DNA from: Zingiber officinale
Lineage: Eukaryota > Streptophyta > Magnoliopsida > Zingiberales > Zingiberaceae
DNA: 64,000 nucleotides
NCBI RefSeq assembly: GCF_018446385.1
Contig: NC_056000.1
Location: 48,516,722 to 48,580,721 of the forward strand
Reading direction: 5' to 3'
Positions 22,982 to 34,822 of this stretch are shown piece by piece. The position numbers and the translations under genes were made by a program. Numbering within the stretch: position 1 is the stretch's first letter; every line of letters starts with the position of its first letter. The notes under the pieces are model-generated. The model was not told the DNA's origin. It worked only from the letters and a program-made list of their open reading frames with translations, and did not search any database.

Positions 22982-25977
22982 CTAGGAGACCGAGTGCCTT
23001 GCCTTCCTCGGAGGCGTGAGCTTCTGCTTCTCCGGGTTGGCCAAGATCGGACTTCCTGAGGCATCCGAGGAGCCATTGTTCTCTCCTGATTGTCCTGTGC
23101 TCGACAACAGCTTCTTGAGGATTTTCTTCGGTAGCACCATGCCTCTCGTCGTCTTGCCATTGTTGATACTTCGACCGTCATCGCCGCTTGAATCAACAGG
23201 TGCATCTTGAGTTTCGGTCGCCATGGCTGACCTTGAGCATCCACCCTGGCAGCTGGCCATAGAAATCGACACGCGCATGTGCTCGACGTACATGATCTGC
23301 ACCACCATCCGTAACGGCAGGCGCTCGTTCTGCAGAGCATGCGCGCAAGCGTCCACCGAGAGCTTCTTGCAGTTCAAGAGACCGCACAGCCGTTTCCTCT
23401 CTCTCTTGCCGAGCGCTGGATGCCCCTGCACACAACACGACATGAATGAAATCCGTCTAGATCCTAGTTGACACTCAAAACCATGATTTGGGAATCGACC
23501 TACCTTGAGATAAGCATCAATGGCATGATAAAGCTGATCGTGCAGAGGTCTTAGTTCATTTGGTACAAGCTCAGCAAGATCAACGAATTTGGAAAGAGGC
23601 AAATTGGGATCTTGTGCTACCTCAAGAAGATAGCCGTCCACTAGCTTTGCTACAACAGTTCTTGAATTCCCGGAAGCCAAAGCAGAGCAGTTGAATTCTT
23701 CTACTAAACTGAGAATCATGTCTATGTCATACATCGCACTCTCCGCGGACGCAGGGATTAGAAGATCACGAACTGAAGCATCTTCTAATTGGCGCCCTAT
23801 TCGCTTTGTTAGTTCCTTCTTGCCAGTTTCGCCAATACTCAACAAATTTCCAACTTTCAGTAACCTCAGAAGGAATTTGCTTGAGACAGAACCCTTCTCT
23901 AAGGGCAGCAGTGAAATCACAGTCTCCACAAATGAAGTGGTCATGCTATCACCTCCCTTTCTCATTGATTCTCTGCCTAAACTCGATAATCTATGACAGG
24001 TATAAGCTTCCAGTGCAGCTCCAATCACCTGAGAGGACATTCTGCCTCTAGCACTAATGGCCAATATTATCTTCTTAAAGAAGTGGACTTGGAGTTCGAA
24101 CAGGTCCTCCACCCACCAGTCCTTTGGCACTTGGTTCTGTTTTCTAACTCCATTCCATTGTTGTGGATTAAGAACTTCAGATAGAAGCTGCTTTCTGTTG
24201 TAGGTGTATGACCATTCCACTTTAGAAGTATCAACACAAGCATTGGAGGCAATAGAATCTATGCAGTGAGTGATCAATTCCAAGTCCTCGGCCCAGGGTA
24301 GAAGAGACCTTGTTGTGTGAAGAACTATGATCGAATCTTTCCAACTACGAAATATGCTAGTCCGGAGGAAGACTTCAATTTTGTATGCAAGATTCCCTTT
24401 CTCAACTGTTTCATGCATCTCCAAGTACTCAGCTGCACATCGAGTGGCGGCTACATTGTGAGCATTGAGTGTTACAGTCATTCCATAGCAAAATTTTGCA
24501 CAAGTTTCAAAAGCTGTAGCTCCACCAGGGATATCAGTGATGCAAATCTCATCGACCTTGTCATCATTGGAAGCCATTAGCAGCTTCTGCAGGAGATAAC
24601 TCTTGGACAACAAGGGAAACTGCATGTATCGATCGGACCATTTTGAGTAAACAATTTGGTGAAGAGCTGAAGGAAAGGAATTCAGTCTTATCTAAGAACA
24701 GTTGCCCAGCATCACTGACTTGGATTGTGATATCAACCAATTAAAGGCAACAAGGATAACTAAAGTTAACAGTTCTTTACATCTATTACCATTATGATGA
24801 GTAGATACATTACCTTGTGCAAGTGGAATTTTACTTCGCCGACATGAACAATGATATCAGCAGCTAACTCAGAAGCTACAAACCTGCAAAGGTATGCAAG
24901 GCATGATGCTTAGCATTAGACATTGTAACAAAGGAAACCACAAATGAATTCTTAACTGCAGGCTACTACTTCAGAGTCAGCTCTTCCACAGAAACAATCT
25001 CAAGTAATGCTAGTTGTTAAAAAGAACACATGATCATGGACTTCTCATCAAATAGTAAGTCCTAATTCACCAACCGAAGCTTAGGATCGTTCAAATAGAC
25101 TGCCATACTGTTGCACAAATCTGTTAGATCAGAGACTCATTGGTATGCAAAGTAGCTAACATGACTTGTATATGAAAAGTGATAGCTGTTTTGGTAGCAT
25201 TTTGGTCACAATCTGAGCCTGAAATGATGTTGGTCCCTGAAAATGCAGTGATTCATCTATTAAAGCCTAGATCCATTGCTGATCATAGATTTATTGATCA
25301 AATCAGGAAACCATACTTGTTTACCTATTGAATTGTTAGCTTAGTTAGAATCAAGAAGCCCTTTGTTGTTCTAAGTTTAAATCGAGAGACTATTCTTCCT
25401 GCTCATGATTCCCTTGATCTCTGAAGCCTTTAGCTTATTTTTCTATCATTTTGGGTTCTTGTCCTACACACACTTTTGGTTGAGATATTGAAAGTTCAAC
25501 CAGTAGAGTTAAACAGCAAGCTAACGAGCGTTAAAACCACAATCAGGTGGCACTTTTGCATCTCGGCAGAATGCGAAAAGAAATGAACTGTGAAAGTTCT
25601 ATAACATACAACCAGCAGTGTCAGCAGGGAAGCACCTTCTTAGAAACATGGTAAGACAGAATTTAAAAACACTAAAGATAGGTAAATGATACAGTTATTA
25701 CAGAAATTTTGTATCTCATAACAAAAGTCTAAGTAGAGCACTTGCATGCAATTTGATAGTAAGTCATGTCACAGTCATATTCACTGATAACAGGGCCAAT
25801 ACTAGTTGCCAGGGGAAGTAGTGTAATTGTATCAGAAGACAAACACAGTAGCAACAAGCAGAGTAAATCGTAAAAATTTGATTTTAATGGAAATACAAGG
25901 AGGAGTTCAATGTACCTTTGATCCTTCTCATCACCCTGAAAAGAATCAGGCTTTGATCCAAGCTTCATGAACTTCAT
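22982..25977 (-). CDS. BTB/POZ-NPH3 domain protein (NRL family)
   Basis: NPH3/RPT2-like protein, a plant-specific family of substrate adaptors for CUL3 E3 ligases and of phototropin and auxin-transport signalling partners. Four exons on the minus strand: 25916-25977, 24814-24883, 23504-24619 and 22982-23425, in phase, giving 563 residues. It starts MKFMKLGSKPDSFQGDEKDQ; the BTB domain follows (DIIVHVGEVKFHLHK then FPLLSKSYLLQKL, about residues 29-57, on to about 115). The NPH3 domain starts at WWVEDL (about 212-217) and carries the conserved LCGLLNCKKLS...ACAHALQNERLPLRMVVQ block near residues 430-465. A basic, Ser/Gly-rich C-terminal tail ends KARHSVS. The first intron is about 1 kb. Length and exon layout are normal for the family. 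The N-terminus resembles the NPY/ENP or SETH6-type subfamilies, but I cannot assign a specific orthologue. Confidence 0.94.
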
Positions 25978-27500
25978 AGCGAGACAAACAAAATGTGTGC
26001 ACCTTCTCTTCACTTCTGTCTTCCGAGCATGCACTTCTTCACTTGTATTGACTCTATTGAGAGAACACGAGCATTCGTATCAGCAATACCAACTCTTTGA
26101 AGCTAAACTGTCAGGCACACTTATAGAAGATGACTTCCTAAAGGAGGTTCAAGAGGCAATCAGTTTCAGGACAGAGGATCAACAAAAATATTTGGGTCAT
26201 TTGCCTTCCCCACCACTTGTATGAGAAAATGACCAAGAGATGTAATCGGAAGGAGAGATCTTGTGTTTCCCAGCTTCGCAGCAAACTGACACCAGGCGAC
26301 CTCCCTTAGTAGTTAATGGCGTCTGCCATATTTTCTAGTCGCAAGGTCGTTAAGATCTGGACATTACTGCACATTCCTCAAATCGAAGTCCGCCTGTCAA
26401 AGGATCGAATCACCTGTGACGCCACAACAGCATCTCTGCGCGAGGAGAAGGAATTAAATAGAGGCACAGACAATGAGCATCTTTTCATTTCTTTATGCGA
26501 TCACTGGGAGAGTTCGAGGATGCCACGAACAGCTCTAGGTGAAGGAATCCGGCCATGTTGCAGGAATCCACATGAAAAGCATATGCAACATTTGCATGAG
26601 AGCCAAGAGTGCAGCATGTGACCATGCATGAACTTAGTACTAAAGGTTGAAAATGGCGCTGAGGATTAAAGTTTATTATTCTTCTGGCGCAAGTGAAAAA
26701 GAGAACAGATGAAAACAGAGAAAAATACTTTGAATTGCTAATTTGTCATAGCCATTGCCGAAAGGAAGCCAAAAAAGCAAAAGGTAACACGCACCAGTGC
26801 CACAAATTGAACTACGAAGCAGGAAGGGAAGAAGGAGGGGGAGCAAAGAAAAGAAAACAAGCCCAAAATAAAATAGCAGGATCAACACATGGACAGCGAG
26901 ACGCGTGGGAAGGAATCAAAGTGACAGTAACTGTGTCAGTGTTGCAGCAGAGGCGGGAGGGATCATGCCCCCTCCTATGCCATCACATTCTGCAACACTG
27001 TCAGTCTTCGTTCAGTCATCACCCTCCGAAGAACACAAGGAGAGACAATGGCGGATTGAAATCTCACACTGTGCAGCTAGTGGCTCTGAAACCCGCAACT
27101 GCCCATGCACCATCATGCACCATCATAGACATTGGGATCCAGACAAGCTTGACGTGGAAAGCAGAAAACGGGTCGATTGGATGGAGACAACCAAGGACAG
27201 ATCAGCTTCTTTACGTGTCACACAACGAAAGGCACAACACAGAGTTATTTAGACTGGGTTAAGCACCTGTAATTTTAGGCTTAGATACGTGCCAAGTATA
27301 GTTATATTACTATATATGGTCGTATAACACACTATAGTTTTATAAGATGAACAAAAATAGAAAAGGCACTCCTACTTAATAAAATAAAGGATGAGAAATA
27401 TAGGAAGGTATTATATTTTTGAGTTAAAATGTTTTATTATTATAAATGGAGAAATCTTATATTCTTCGTTCATAATTGGGCTTGAAGATTGGATGCATTA
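25978..27500. other. upstream region of NRL gene, no gene supported
   Basis: Intergenic DNA 5' of the NRL start codon, likely containing its leader and promoter. Several chance-like open frames exist, the longest at 26693-27262 (189 residues), but they show no conserved domain and have Lys/Glu-rich or mixed composition. A short frame at 26073-26224 (EAKLSGTLIEDDFLKEVQEA) looks protein-like but is isolated. Confidence 0.4.
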
Positions 27501-27579
27501 TGGGCTTGGGGTTATATGTAGGGGTAAATAGTTAATTCGTCAAATCGATCAATCCGCTTATATCGACTCGAACCGAAAC

Positions 27580-28045
27580 GAAAAAAAATCATCGGATATA
27601 GGATCGGATGTAGGGTCCTGATATTACATTATCCGATCTAGTAGAGTCGAATATTTTTTTATCTCAATAATCGAACCAACCCGATTCGCGATCACCCCTA
27701 CTTGTAGCAACTATTATCGATAAGTTGCTATAAGTTGTAGTAGTTACTGCCGATAAGTTGTTACACATTGTAGCAGTTACTGACGATTAGCTGCTACAAC
27801 GTGTAATGAATAATGTCTATTATCATTTTAAAATATATATTTTTTTTATATTTATATTTTATATTTCATTGGATATAGGGTCGGATATCCAAATAACTGA
27901 CAACCCATCGGATATCTGATACATAATAACACCCGGATATAGGACCGGATGTAGGTCATGATATTGTATTATCTGATTTAGTAGGACTGGATAATTTTTT
28001 ACCCTAATAACCAACCAACCCGATCCACAATCACCCCTAATTATA
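27580..28045. repeat. dispersed repeat with two GGATATAGGATCGGATGTAG units
   Basis: The roughly 105 bp block at 27596-27700 (GGATATAGGATCGGATGTAG through CCGATTCGCGATCACCCCTA) recurs at about 27936-28045 with scattered differences, with a 33 bp minisatellite between. It resembles an old transposon-derived repeat. I could not assign a family. Confidence 0.5.
27702..27800. repeat. 33 bp minisatellite, three copies
   Basis: Three head-to-tail units begin TTGTAGCAACTATTATCGAT at 27702, TTGTAGTAGTTACTGCCGAT at 27735 and TTGTAGCAGTTACTGACGAT at 27768. Each unit contains a weak inverted symmetry (TTGTAGCA...TGCTACAA), so the array could fold as small hairpins. Confidence 0.85.
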
Positions 28046-29036
28046 TTTAAACTCAATTAGGACATCCATAATGTAGAGAGTTCCTTGGTTACAATGTCTG
28101 CTCCATGTTAAAAGTAAAAAAAAAAATTACACATCGCTCCATTATAAAAAATTCTCTCAACAACTATTTTTACGAGTCCCTTATTTTTTATTATATATAT
28201 TTTTTATCTCTCTTTCATATTTTACATTATATATAATTAAATTTTTATAAAATTTTAATCCATAAATTACTAAGATGAAATAACTTTAATAATTAAAAAT
28301 ATATATATATATATATTACCACACATCAAATAAAAAATATAAATTATAATAATATATAAAAATAACTTAAACACATCTACATCAAATCACAGTCTTTCTT
28401 TGATTTTTTTAATTATTTTTTTTTATGTATATGAAATTGTCCTATGTCATTTCACTAGTATCTTTCATAAGAATTTTATAATCCTTATGAAAGATCTCGG
28501 CTTCTCGTAAAGTCATTTTGTAATAACCAACCAACCCGATCCACAATCACCCCTAATTATATTTAAACTCAATTAGGACATCCATAATGTAGAGAGTTCC
28601 TTGGTTACAATGTCTGCTCCATGTTAAAAGTAAAAAAAAAAATTACACATCGCTCCATTATAAAAAATTCTCTCAACAACTATTTTTACGAGTCCCTTAT
28701 TTTTTATTATATATATTTTTTATCTCTCTTTCATATTTTACATTATATATAATTAAATTTTTATAAAATTTTAATCCATAAATTACTAAGATGAAATAAC
28801 TTTAATAATTAAAAATATATATATATATATATTACCACACATCAAATAAAAAATATAAATTATAATAATATATAAAAATAACTTAAACACATCTACATCA
28901 AATCACAGTCTTTCTTTGATTTTTTTAATTATTTTTTTTTATGTATATGAAATTGTCCTATGTCATTTCACTAGTATCTTTCATAAGAATTTTATAATCC
29001 TTATGAAAGATCTCGGCTTCTCGTAAAGTCATTTTT
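28005..29036. repeat. 516 bp tandem direct duplication, copies look identical
   Basis: 28005-28520 is repeated at 28521-29036 with a constant offset of 516 and no difference seen by eye, even through long A/T runs and (TA)n. The unit includes the 3' end of a degenerate Harbinger Myb-like frame (minus-strand MTLREAEIFHKDYKILMKDT) and a Harbinger-like end (GGACATCCATAATG). It is either a very recent duplication or an assembly join artefact. Confidence 0.88.
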
Positions 29037-30420
29037 TTGGATTTGATATTTTTTTAATAACTTGTCATTATTTTGTCAATGCTTTGTTCCATTATGTCGC
29101 TCTCTCTAACTTTGGATTTACCCTTCCTCATCGCTATCTTTTGCCCTATCAAACGAATGCAGACTTTAAAGTCATCTACATCAACAATCCTATCTGGATT
29201 AGATGTTGAAGTGCTCCTCCTTATTCGAATATTCTTACTTTCTTGTTAGAGTAATGAGCAATTGATTGCAGAACATATTTCTCATATTCTCTAAGAACTC
29301 TCTACACGTGCATATACTTAAAGTCCTTGTTATTGTTATTATTTTTCCACATATTTAGTGTGTTCTTTAACACATTCTTGTCATTCCAATCACTTTGGCG
29401 ATAAGTATAAAAATTATTATAGATTACAAAAAATTCATTTATCATCGGTGCAAACCTATAGTAATGTAATTTTAGTCGCGCTATAGCTTCTCGTCAGAGA
29501 TCCAGTGGGTTGATGCTTGTTGTAGTAATCAGTTATACGTTTCTAAAAAGTTTGATCCTTGTTGTGCCTAAAGAATGTTCACATATCTCCACAAATGGCA
29601 TAATAATATTGTCCACTTTGGGGCTATGCTATCATGACTTTGCTCTTGGGCTCTTCCCAAAAGGTCTCATGCCAATGGAGATATCCTACATCCTTTTAAC
29701 CTCATGATCTTTTCCAAATCTTTCCAATGTGGGACTTTGATTGAATCCCAAAAATCTTTCCGGTCCTTACTGATGACTACATCAGTGCTAATAGTTGACC
29801 TTGACTTTGCAAGGATCACGTCCTCATCAAAAGACTAAAATCTTCGTTTCGAATCATCTTTCTCTGGTTCATTTTCATGCTCTTCTTGGAATGAGTGTAG
29901 TGGTCACTGAGTTATTGGAACAGATGTTGGTGTTAGAGATTCTTTGTCGCTGATAATAGATGGGTCAATAGTAGTCATTCTTGCAAAAACATGACTGATG
30001 GTTGAGTAAAAGAAAATACGTAAGGAAAAGACATCCTAAATTGGTTGTCCATAGCTGACCAATCTTGGGGTGGATGAGCTTGAGGTTACTTGAATCCATC
30101 AAAAAAATTTTGAGAACTTTAGGAATTTGGGAAATTTTGAGAATATTATGAAACATATGAAATATTTTAAAAATTTAGAAGGTATTATGTGCGAGAGAAA
30201 AAAAAAGGAGATTGGACATTTTGAGGAATATGAGTACTTTGAGAATGTATATTTTTTTCTGTATTTGAAGAATTCAAAAGATTTGTAAAAAATAAAGAAT
30301 TAAAATTTTTATCAATCTTGAATATTGTTTCTGTCCGAAAGTCGATGAGATGGATGCTGGGGATGTGGCGCTTCCGCTGACCTCCTGTGGACTTCGCTCC
30401 GGCCTTATAGCACAAGCAGC
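28440..30420 (-). pseudogene. degenerate PIF/Harbinger Myb-like ORF1 remnant
   Basis: On the minus strand, broken frames match in order the Myb/SANT-like accessory protein of PIF/Harbinger elements. An N-terminal FFTNLLNSSN...IPQNVQSP piece lies near 30200-30290 (compare FFTNFLNPTN...IPPNYQYP in the element at 43.7-47.6 kb). Then come APMINEFFVIYNNFYTYRQS and WNDKNVLKNTLNMWKNNNNN near 29330-29460, a DFKYMHV...VLREYEKYV piece near 29270, RIVDVDDFKVCIRLIGQKIA near 29150-29200 and MTLREAEIFHKDYKIL near 28980. Several frame changes and stops make it non-functional. A separate repeat sits inside it at about 29585-29760. No transposase frame of this copy was found nearby. Confidence 0.65.
29585..29760. 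repeat. short dispersed repeat inserted in Harbinger remnant (TRIM-like?)
   Basis: The phrases ATCTCCACAAATGGCATAAT, ATTGTCCACTTTGGGGCT, CTCTTGGGCTCTTCCCAAAA and CCAATGTGGGACTTTGATTG make up a repeat that I recall from many plant genomes. It may be a short LTR of a terminal-repeat retrotransposon in miniature. The family and exact ends are uncertain. Confidence 0.5.
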
Positions 30421-31210
30421 GTCAGTGCTGAGCCAGGGAAGGGGTCCTCAGTGATGACTCTCCGATGCTCAAGTTAGATTCCGACGAAGAAGAAGAAGCA
30501 ACTAGCGGAGTAAGAAAGAAATTGTAATGCAACAGTAGAAATCGCATGCAACGCCTACCTCCGTCGATGCTTGGACCCCCCCTTATATAGAGCTCCTGTA
30601 GCACGCGTGCATGCTTCCCAAGGTGGGCACTCGTCTCAAAGCTTTCCCTGAAAAGACGTATCAGTAAAGTATCCCTAACACAATACCTTAACGGACCGAG
30701 CATATCTCTGAAGTGATAGTGAAAGCTTCCGCCGTATGATCCTCTATCTGATCATGCCGCTTATTAGTGGCACTAGCTCCTAAAAGAATATCAAAAGATA
30801 GATTGCTGTGTCTGTTGCTTGGCCGAGCGGAATAGTCGGTTGGTCGAAATTCTATTGTCCATGTGCTGTCTACTATCGGGCAGAGCGGGATAGTCACTCA
30901 GCTGGCAATCTGCTATCCGAGTGTTGTCTATTGTCGGGCCAAGCGGGAAAGTCACTCGGCCGGAAGTCCACTGTCGCATTCTCTGTTGCTGGGTCGAGCG
31001 GGATAGCCGCTCGGCCGGAAGTCCACTATTCGCGTGCTCGTTGAACTCTGTCGAAGTTAGGCACCCTCGTTGTCTGGTCGAGTGGGCTAGCCGCTCGGCT
31101 CGGCTTTTGCGTGTTGTTCTCCCTTGAGCGTCGGTTGTTTTGAATGCTCCCTGTACCGAAGACGATGGGTCGGAGCATGATTCACCTGATTGGTCGATAT
31201 CATCCATTGA
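30345..31210. mobile_element. Gypsy-like LTR fragment with GAGCGGGATAG minisatellite
   Basis: Fossil LTR-type sequence. It contains CTCCGATGCTCAAGTTAG-type sequence and, from about 30820 to 31110, degenerate tandem units of CGAGCGGGATAGTCACTCGG type. The same GCCGAGCGG/CTCGGCC composition recurs at 56.8-57.2 kb and after 63.4 kb. I could not find both ends or a paired LTR, so it is a fragment of unknown age. Confidence 0.5.
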
Positions 31211-31637
31211 TCGTTTTAACTTTGACCTCCTTTAATTTCATCATCATCGTATTAAATATAAATTGAGAATGAAAGAAAATAAATAAGAGTAGAAAATGAA
31301 AGATTGAAGATATTTATAGATTTTTTTAAAAAAATTAAATTTTGATGATTGGACGAGATGCTTTTTTTTTTATTATTTTTTTTACAAATATTAAAAAGAA
31401 GATAATATTTTAATATTAAAAAGAGAAAAAAAAATTCGAATAAGCGGCTCCTTACGTGGTAAACGATGAACCCGCCAATCCATCTATGGACTCGAACAAA
31501 AGGACCAAGGTGTTTGCTCCATTATGGATGGCTTCAGGGTCCAAAAAATGGAAATCGAACCGGTAATTGGCAGCGAACCTGAGCCGGTTCGGTGGGAGCC
31601 CTAAATCTCCATCAGTCGGTGTTCTTGCACAGCTATC
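31211..31637. other. intergenic, upstream of small conserved gene
   Basis: AT-rich DNA to about 31440, then mixed-composition DNA that probably holds the promoter of the gene starting at 31818. No specific element is claimed. Confidence 0.35.
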
Positions 31638-31817
31638 GCACGCTCGCGACGGCGATTTGCTCCCTCCTTTCTCGACCGGCGAACGTCCTCCCTTCCGGTG
31701 AGACCTTGTTCGATCTGGGAATCCTCCCTCGGCTATATATCTGATATTGTTTTGTAGTTTCTTGCAGAGGTTTATTCCGACCTTTTCTTTTCTTTGGGAT
31801 CCGATTCTCCCAACAGG

Positions 31818-33217
31818 ATGGCTGCAGAGCATTCAGCAGACATGTTCAAGTGCGTCGGATGGGATACAGTTAACTGTTTCTTCCAGTTGTTTTTTTTTTT
31901 TCTAATTTTCAACTCAGTATCGAAATTGTTCGTTTTCAGGCTTTTGGAGAAGCAAGGTGAACTCCTCATGGAATCATATCGTTCAATGTCCCATGAGCTA
32001 CATAAACTTCAGGTTTCTTGTAATTTTTTCTTCCGGATAATTGAAATTAAGAATTCTGTTACATTACCTGACGGTTGTGATCCTGTTCATATAAGGTAGA
32101 AGAAGAAATGCTTATGCAGAAACTCTACAAGATCATGACCATGGAAGGCTTGTTAAACAAGGTTTGTATTTTACCTCTTACTCATTGTCTTAGGATCATT
32201 CAAATGAACTTAATATGGTGCTTCCATTGGCAGAAGAGAGATTTTTTTGTTTTAGTTATTCTTATCAGTAATTTTCTCGTCTTTGTTCATGTGTGTTCAA
32301 TTGCCCTTTTTACAAACATCAACTGCACTTCTTTCCTCATCCTCTCAAATGTGATCTATGGCGCGTGTTTATAATCATAGTTGTCAAAATTGGCTTCACC
32401 GATTGAATTGGATCTAATTGTCAAAGGTCTATCCAATCTTTCCTGACAGGCATCTCATGAAGCTTGCTAGAGAAGCATAGTAAACTAGGAATTGAATGAA
32501 ATTAGCTAGAATTACATCTGATGGGAAAATGTATAAATTGGGTTGATTTAGGAAAATCAGTTGATCTATCATGCAAGGGAGAAAGTGAGTGGTGTTTGCT
32601 TGAATCTCAACCTAATTGCTAAGTCTTATTGCCTGAGATTCGCATGTCTGTTACTACTTGCTCAGTCTTGTTGGTGCTCGTTTAACCTAACCCATTCATC
32701 TCTCTTTGTCATTCTCAATCTCTCTTCATCATTCTCTTATTGTTTTGCAGAAGGCAATTAGGACCTTGATGGATAAAACTATACGCACCACTTGAACATT
32801 TGATTACTTCTGCCACAATTTCCATTTATGTTTCCTAATTCTTTTACTGTGGAAAAACTTTTGTGGTTTTGGTCAACCATATAAGTAAATCAGTATTAAT
32901 GCTTATATATGTGTCGTAAGTAAAGTGAATTACATTTCGCTTTCACCATAATTGAAATGTGCGTTCACAACTTAAAGGCAGTAGCAATTATGATTGCACC
33001 AACAACTATTATATTGGAATTCCTTCACCAGTATATTAAGCTTTTGCCCAAATTGAGTAGCATCCTTCAAATCACTTCGCAGCAGAACCTCAAAGACATT
33101 CGTTCCATTAGTAGCATTTTCAACATATTACTAGCTCTTGAACAGCTCCAATCTCCTTTTCAGGAAAAGCAAGGAACCAACGATTCAAACGTAGATGCAA
33201 ACAAATCGTTGCAGTAA
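31818..33217 (+). CDS. small conserved plant protein of unknown function (about 74 aa)
   Basis: A short gene made of tiny exons: 31818-31849, 31940-32012, 32096-32161 and 33164-33217, all GT-AG and in phase. The product reads MAAEHSADMFKLLEKQGELL, then MESYRSMSHELHKLQVEEEM, then LMQKLYKIMTMEGLLNK and a hydrophilic tail EKQGTNDSNVDANKSLQ. The central SYRSMSHELHKLQVEEEMLM part is what I recall from a conserved family of small plant proteins without assigned function (At1g67785-like, from memory). It is predicted to be one long amphipathic helix, possibly coiled coil. A 5' UTR intron (31698-31816) seems present. An alternative last exon at 32751-32795 (KAIRTLMDKTIRTT, stop) has an equally good acceptor and frame, so two C-termini are possible. 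Confidence 0.75.
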
Positions 33218-33913
33218 AAGTGATGCTCAAAGTAAGCATATTAATTTTAAGATCTCAGGTTTTCTGTCATTTTTGAATTGGTAGATGCTAATGTCAATTT
33301 CTGTTGCATGTTGTGGCAGTTTTGTGAACCAATCTTCATTTTTTTTTCCTGGGCTGGATGAAGAGATTTGCAGTTCAAGATAAGCCATACCTTTAGGAAA
33401 TTGATGGTTGACCTAAAAAAAAGTTCTTTCTTCCTTCTCTTACAAATTGATCCTATATTTTTGCAAGCAAGGGATCTTATATGTTTTTTTTCTAGACTTT
33501 TCTATATAAAGACACTCTGATCAGCTCCATCCTTACAAAGTGTTTTTTGAGACCATGCCCCCTTTTTTTATTGTTTGATTTCTGATTTTGTTTCAATTAA
33601 GAACTAGTGTCTTCTTCTATCTATGGGTGTTGAGCACCCAAACAAATGCTCAAGCCAATTTTGAGCACTCAAATGAGCAACCATTACACATGTGAGTTCG
33701 CAGCCTCTGTGCATGAGATTGCTAATGAGATCCCGGCTGTCTCGCGTGTGGTTGCAATTGCGTGTGGTTGTTGCGCGAGGGCCTTTGTAGACTTGTAGTT
33801 ATGTCTACATTGACGATGAGTGCTTGGTGTTGGCTCACCCAAGTTTAACTTTTAAGAAGTGGCCCTGCGTATAAAGGAGGGGGTTGGTCAGTGAGGCTGT
33901 AGATCGTCGACAC
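33218..33913. other. 3' flank of small gene; repeat-like at 33620-33850
   Basis: 3' untranslated and intergenic DNA. Around 33620-33850 the phrases GGGTGTTGAGCACCC and GTGTTGGCTCACCC face each other in a loosely inverted arrangement, hinting at an old MITE. No gene is supported. Confidence 0.35.
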
Positions 33914-33916
33914 TAA

Positions 33917-34124
33917 GGGTGCGTTTGGTTCAAGTCATCATGTATAACCTTGGTTATGTGATTATCATGTAATCACATAACCAAGATTATGGGGAATAAA
34001 ACATAACCAATGTTGTTTGGTTCAACCTAGGTAATGCAACAAAAACTTGTTTGTTTGAAGGTTTTAATGAATACCCTAGTTTAATATTTTACCGTATTAT
34101 CCTCAGTTACAAAACCAACTATAC

Positions 34125-34184
<60 letters not shown>

Positions 34185-34819
34185 TTTATTTTTTAATAAT
34201 TTTTTACTTTTTTTTCCTGTATATTTTTTTACTTTTTTATGTGTTTTTTTATTTTTTAATGTTTTTATATTTTTTATATTTATTTTTTTATATTTTTTAA
34301 TTTTAATTTTAATTTATTTTTAAATTTTTTTAAATTTTTATAATTTTTTTTTAAATTTTTAATTTTTAAAAAAAAAATTTAAAATTTTTAAAATTTTTAT
34401 TTTTTATTTTTAAAATTTTTATTTTTTATTTTTTATTTTTAAAATTTTTATTTTTAAAATTTTTTATTTTTTTAAATTATTTATTTTTTTTTAAAAAATA
34501 AATTTTTAAATTTAAAATTTTTTTAAACATTTTTTTTATTTTTTTACATTTTTAAATATTTTTTTTACATTTTTTCTCTTTTTTTCATGTTTTTTTCTTA
34601 TCGGAGGGTATTTTTGGTAAAAAAAAATTTGTTAACGCCGGAATCAAGAAAAACCTTAGTTTTCTGAGGTTTTCCCGAGTTGCATGACCCTTTTGCTGAC
34701 GTGTCGGGCATGGAATATTACTCAGGAATCATCGAATACCTAAACCAAATAAGGTTTTTGTTGATAATCTTGGATAGATAATCAAGGTTATCAAGAATAA
34801 CTCCGAATCAAACGCACCC
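33917..34819. mobile_element. Tourist-like (PIF/Harbinger) MITE, 903 bp
   Basis: The ends are inverted repeats GGGTGCGTTTGGTTC (left) and GAATCAAACGCACCC (right), differing at one base. TAA is duplicated at 33914-33916 and 34820-34822, the 3 bp target site of Tourist/Harbinger elements. The inner flanks also pair: ATAACCTTGGTTATG near 33950 with CTTGGATAGATAATCAAGGTTATC near 34770. The middle (34125-34600) is almost pure A/T, including a run of about 20 ATA/TAA triplets followed directly by TAT/TTA triplets, which makes a perfect hairpin. No protein is coded. Confidence 0.9.
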
Positions 34820-34822
34820 TAA

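Noticed and set aside
26073-26224. Protein-like stretch EAKLSGTLIEDDFLKEVQEA on the plus strand
   Set aside because: It looks like a real protein piece but stands alone with no flanking exons, start or known family; it may be 5' leader DNA of the NRL gene or a captured scrap.
26693-27262. 189-residue open frame upstream of the NRL gene
   Set aside because: No recognisable domain, a competing overlapping frame, no convincing splice context, and composition like random read-through of a mildly GC-rich region.
30808-31110. Possible CRISPR-like array
   Set aside because: Units are imperfect, contiguous and lack regular spacers; it is a degenerate plant LTR repeat.
30422-31207. Overlapping open frames in the GAGCGGGATAG repeat region
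   Set aside because: They arise from a minisatellite-like LTR fragment and have no recognisable domain.
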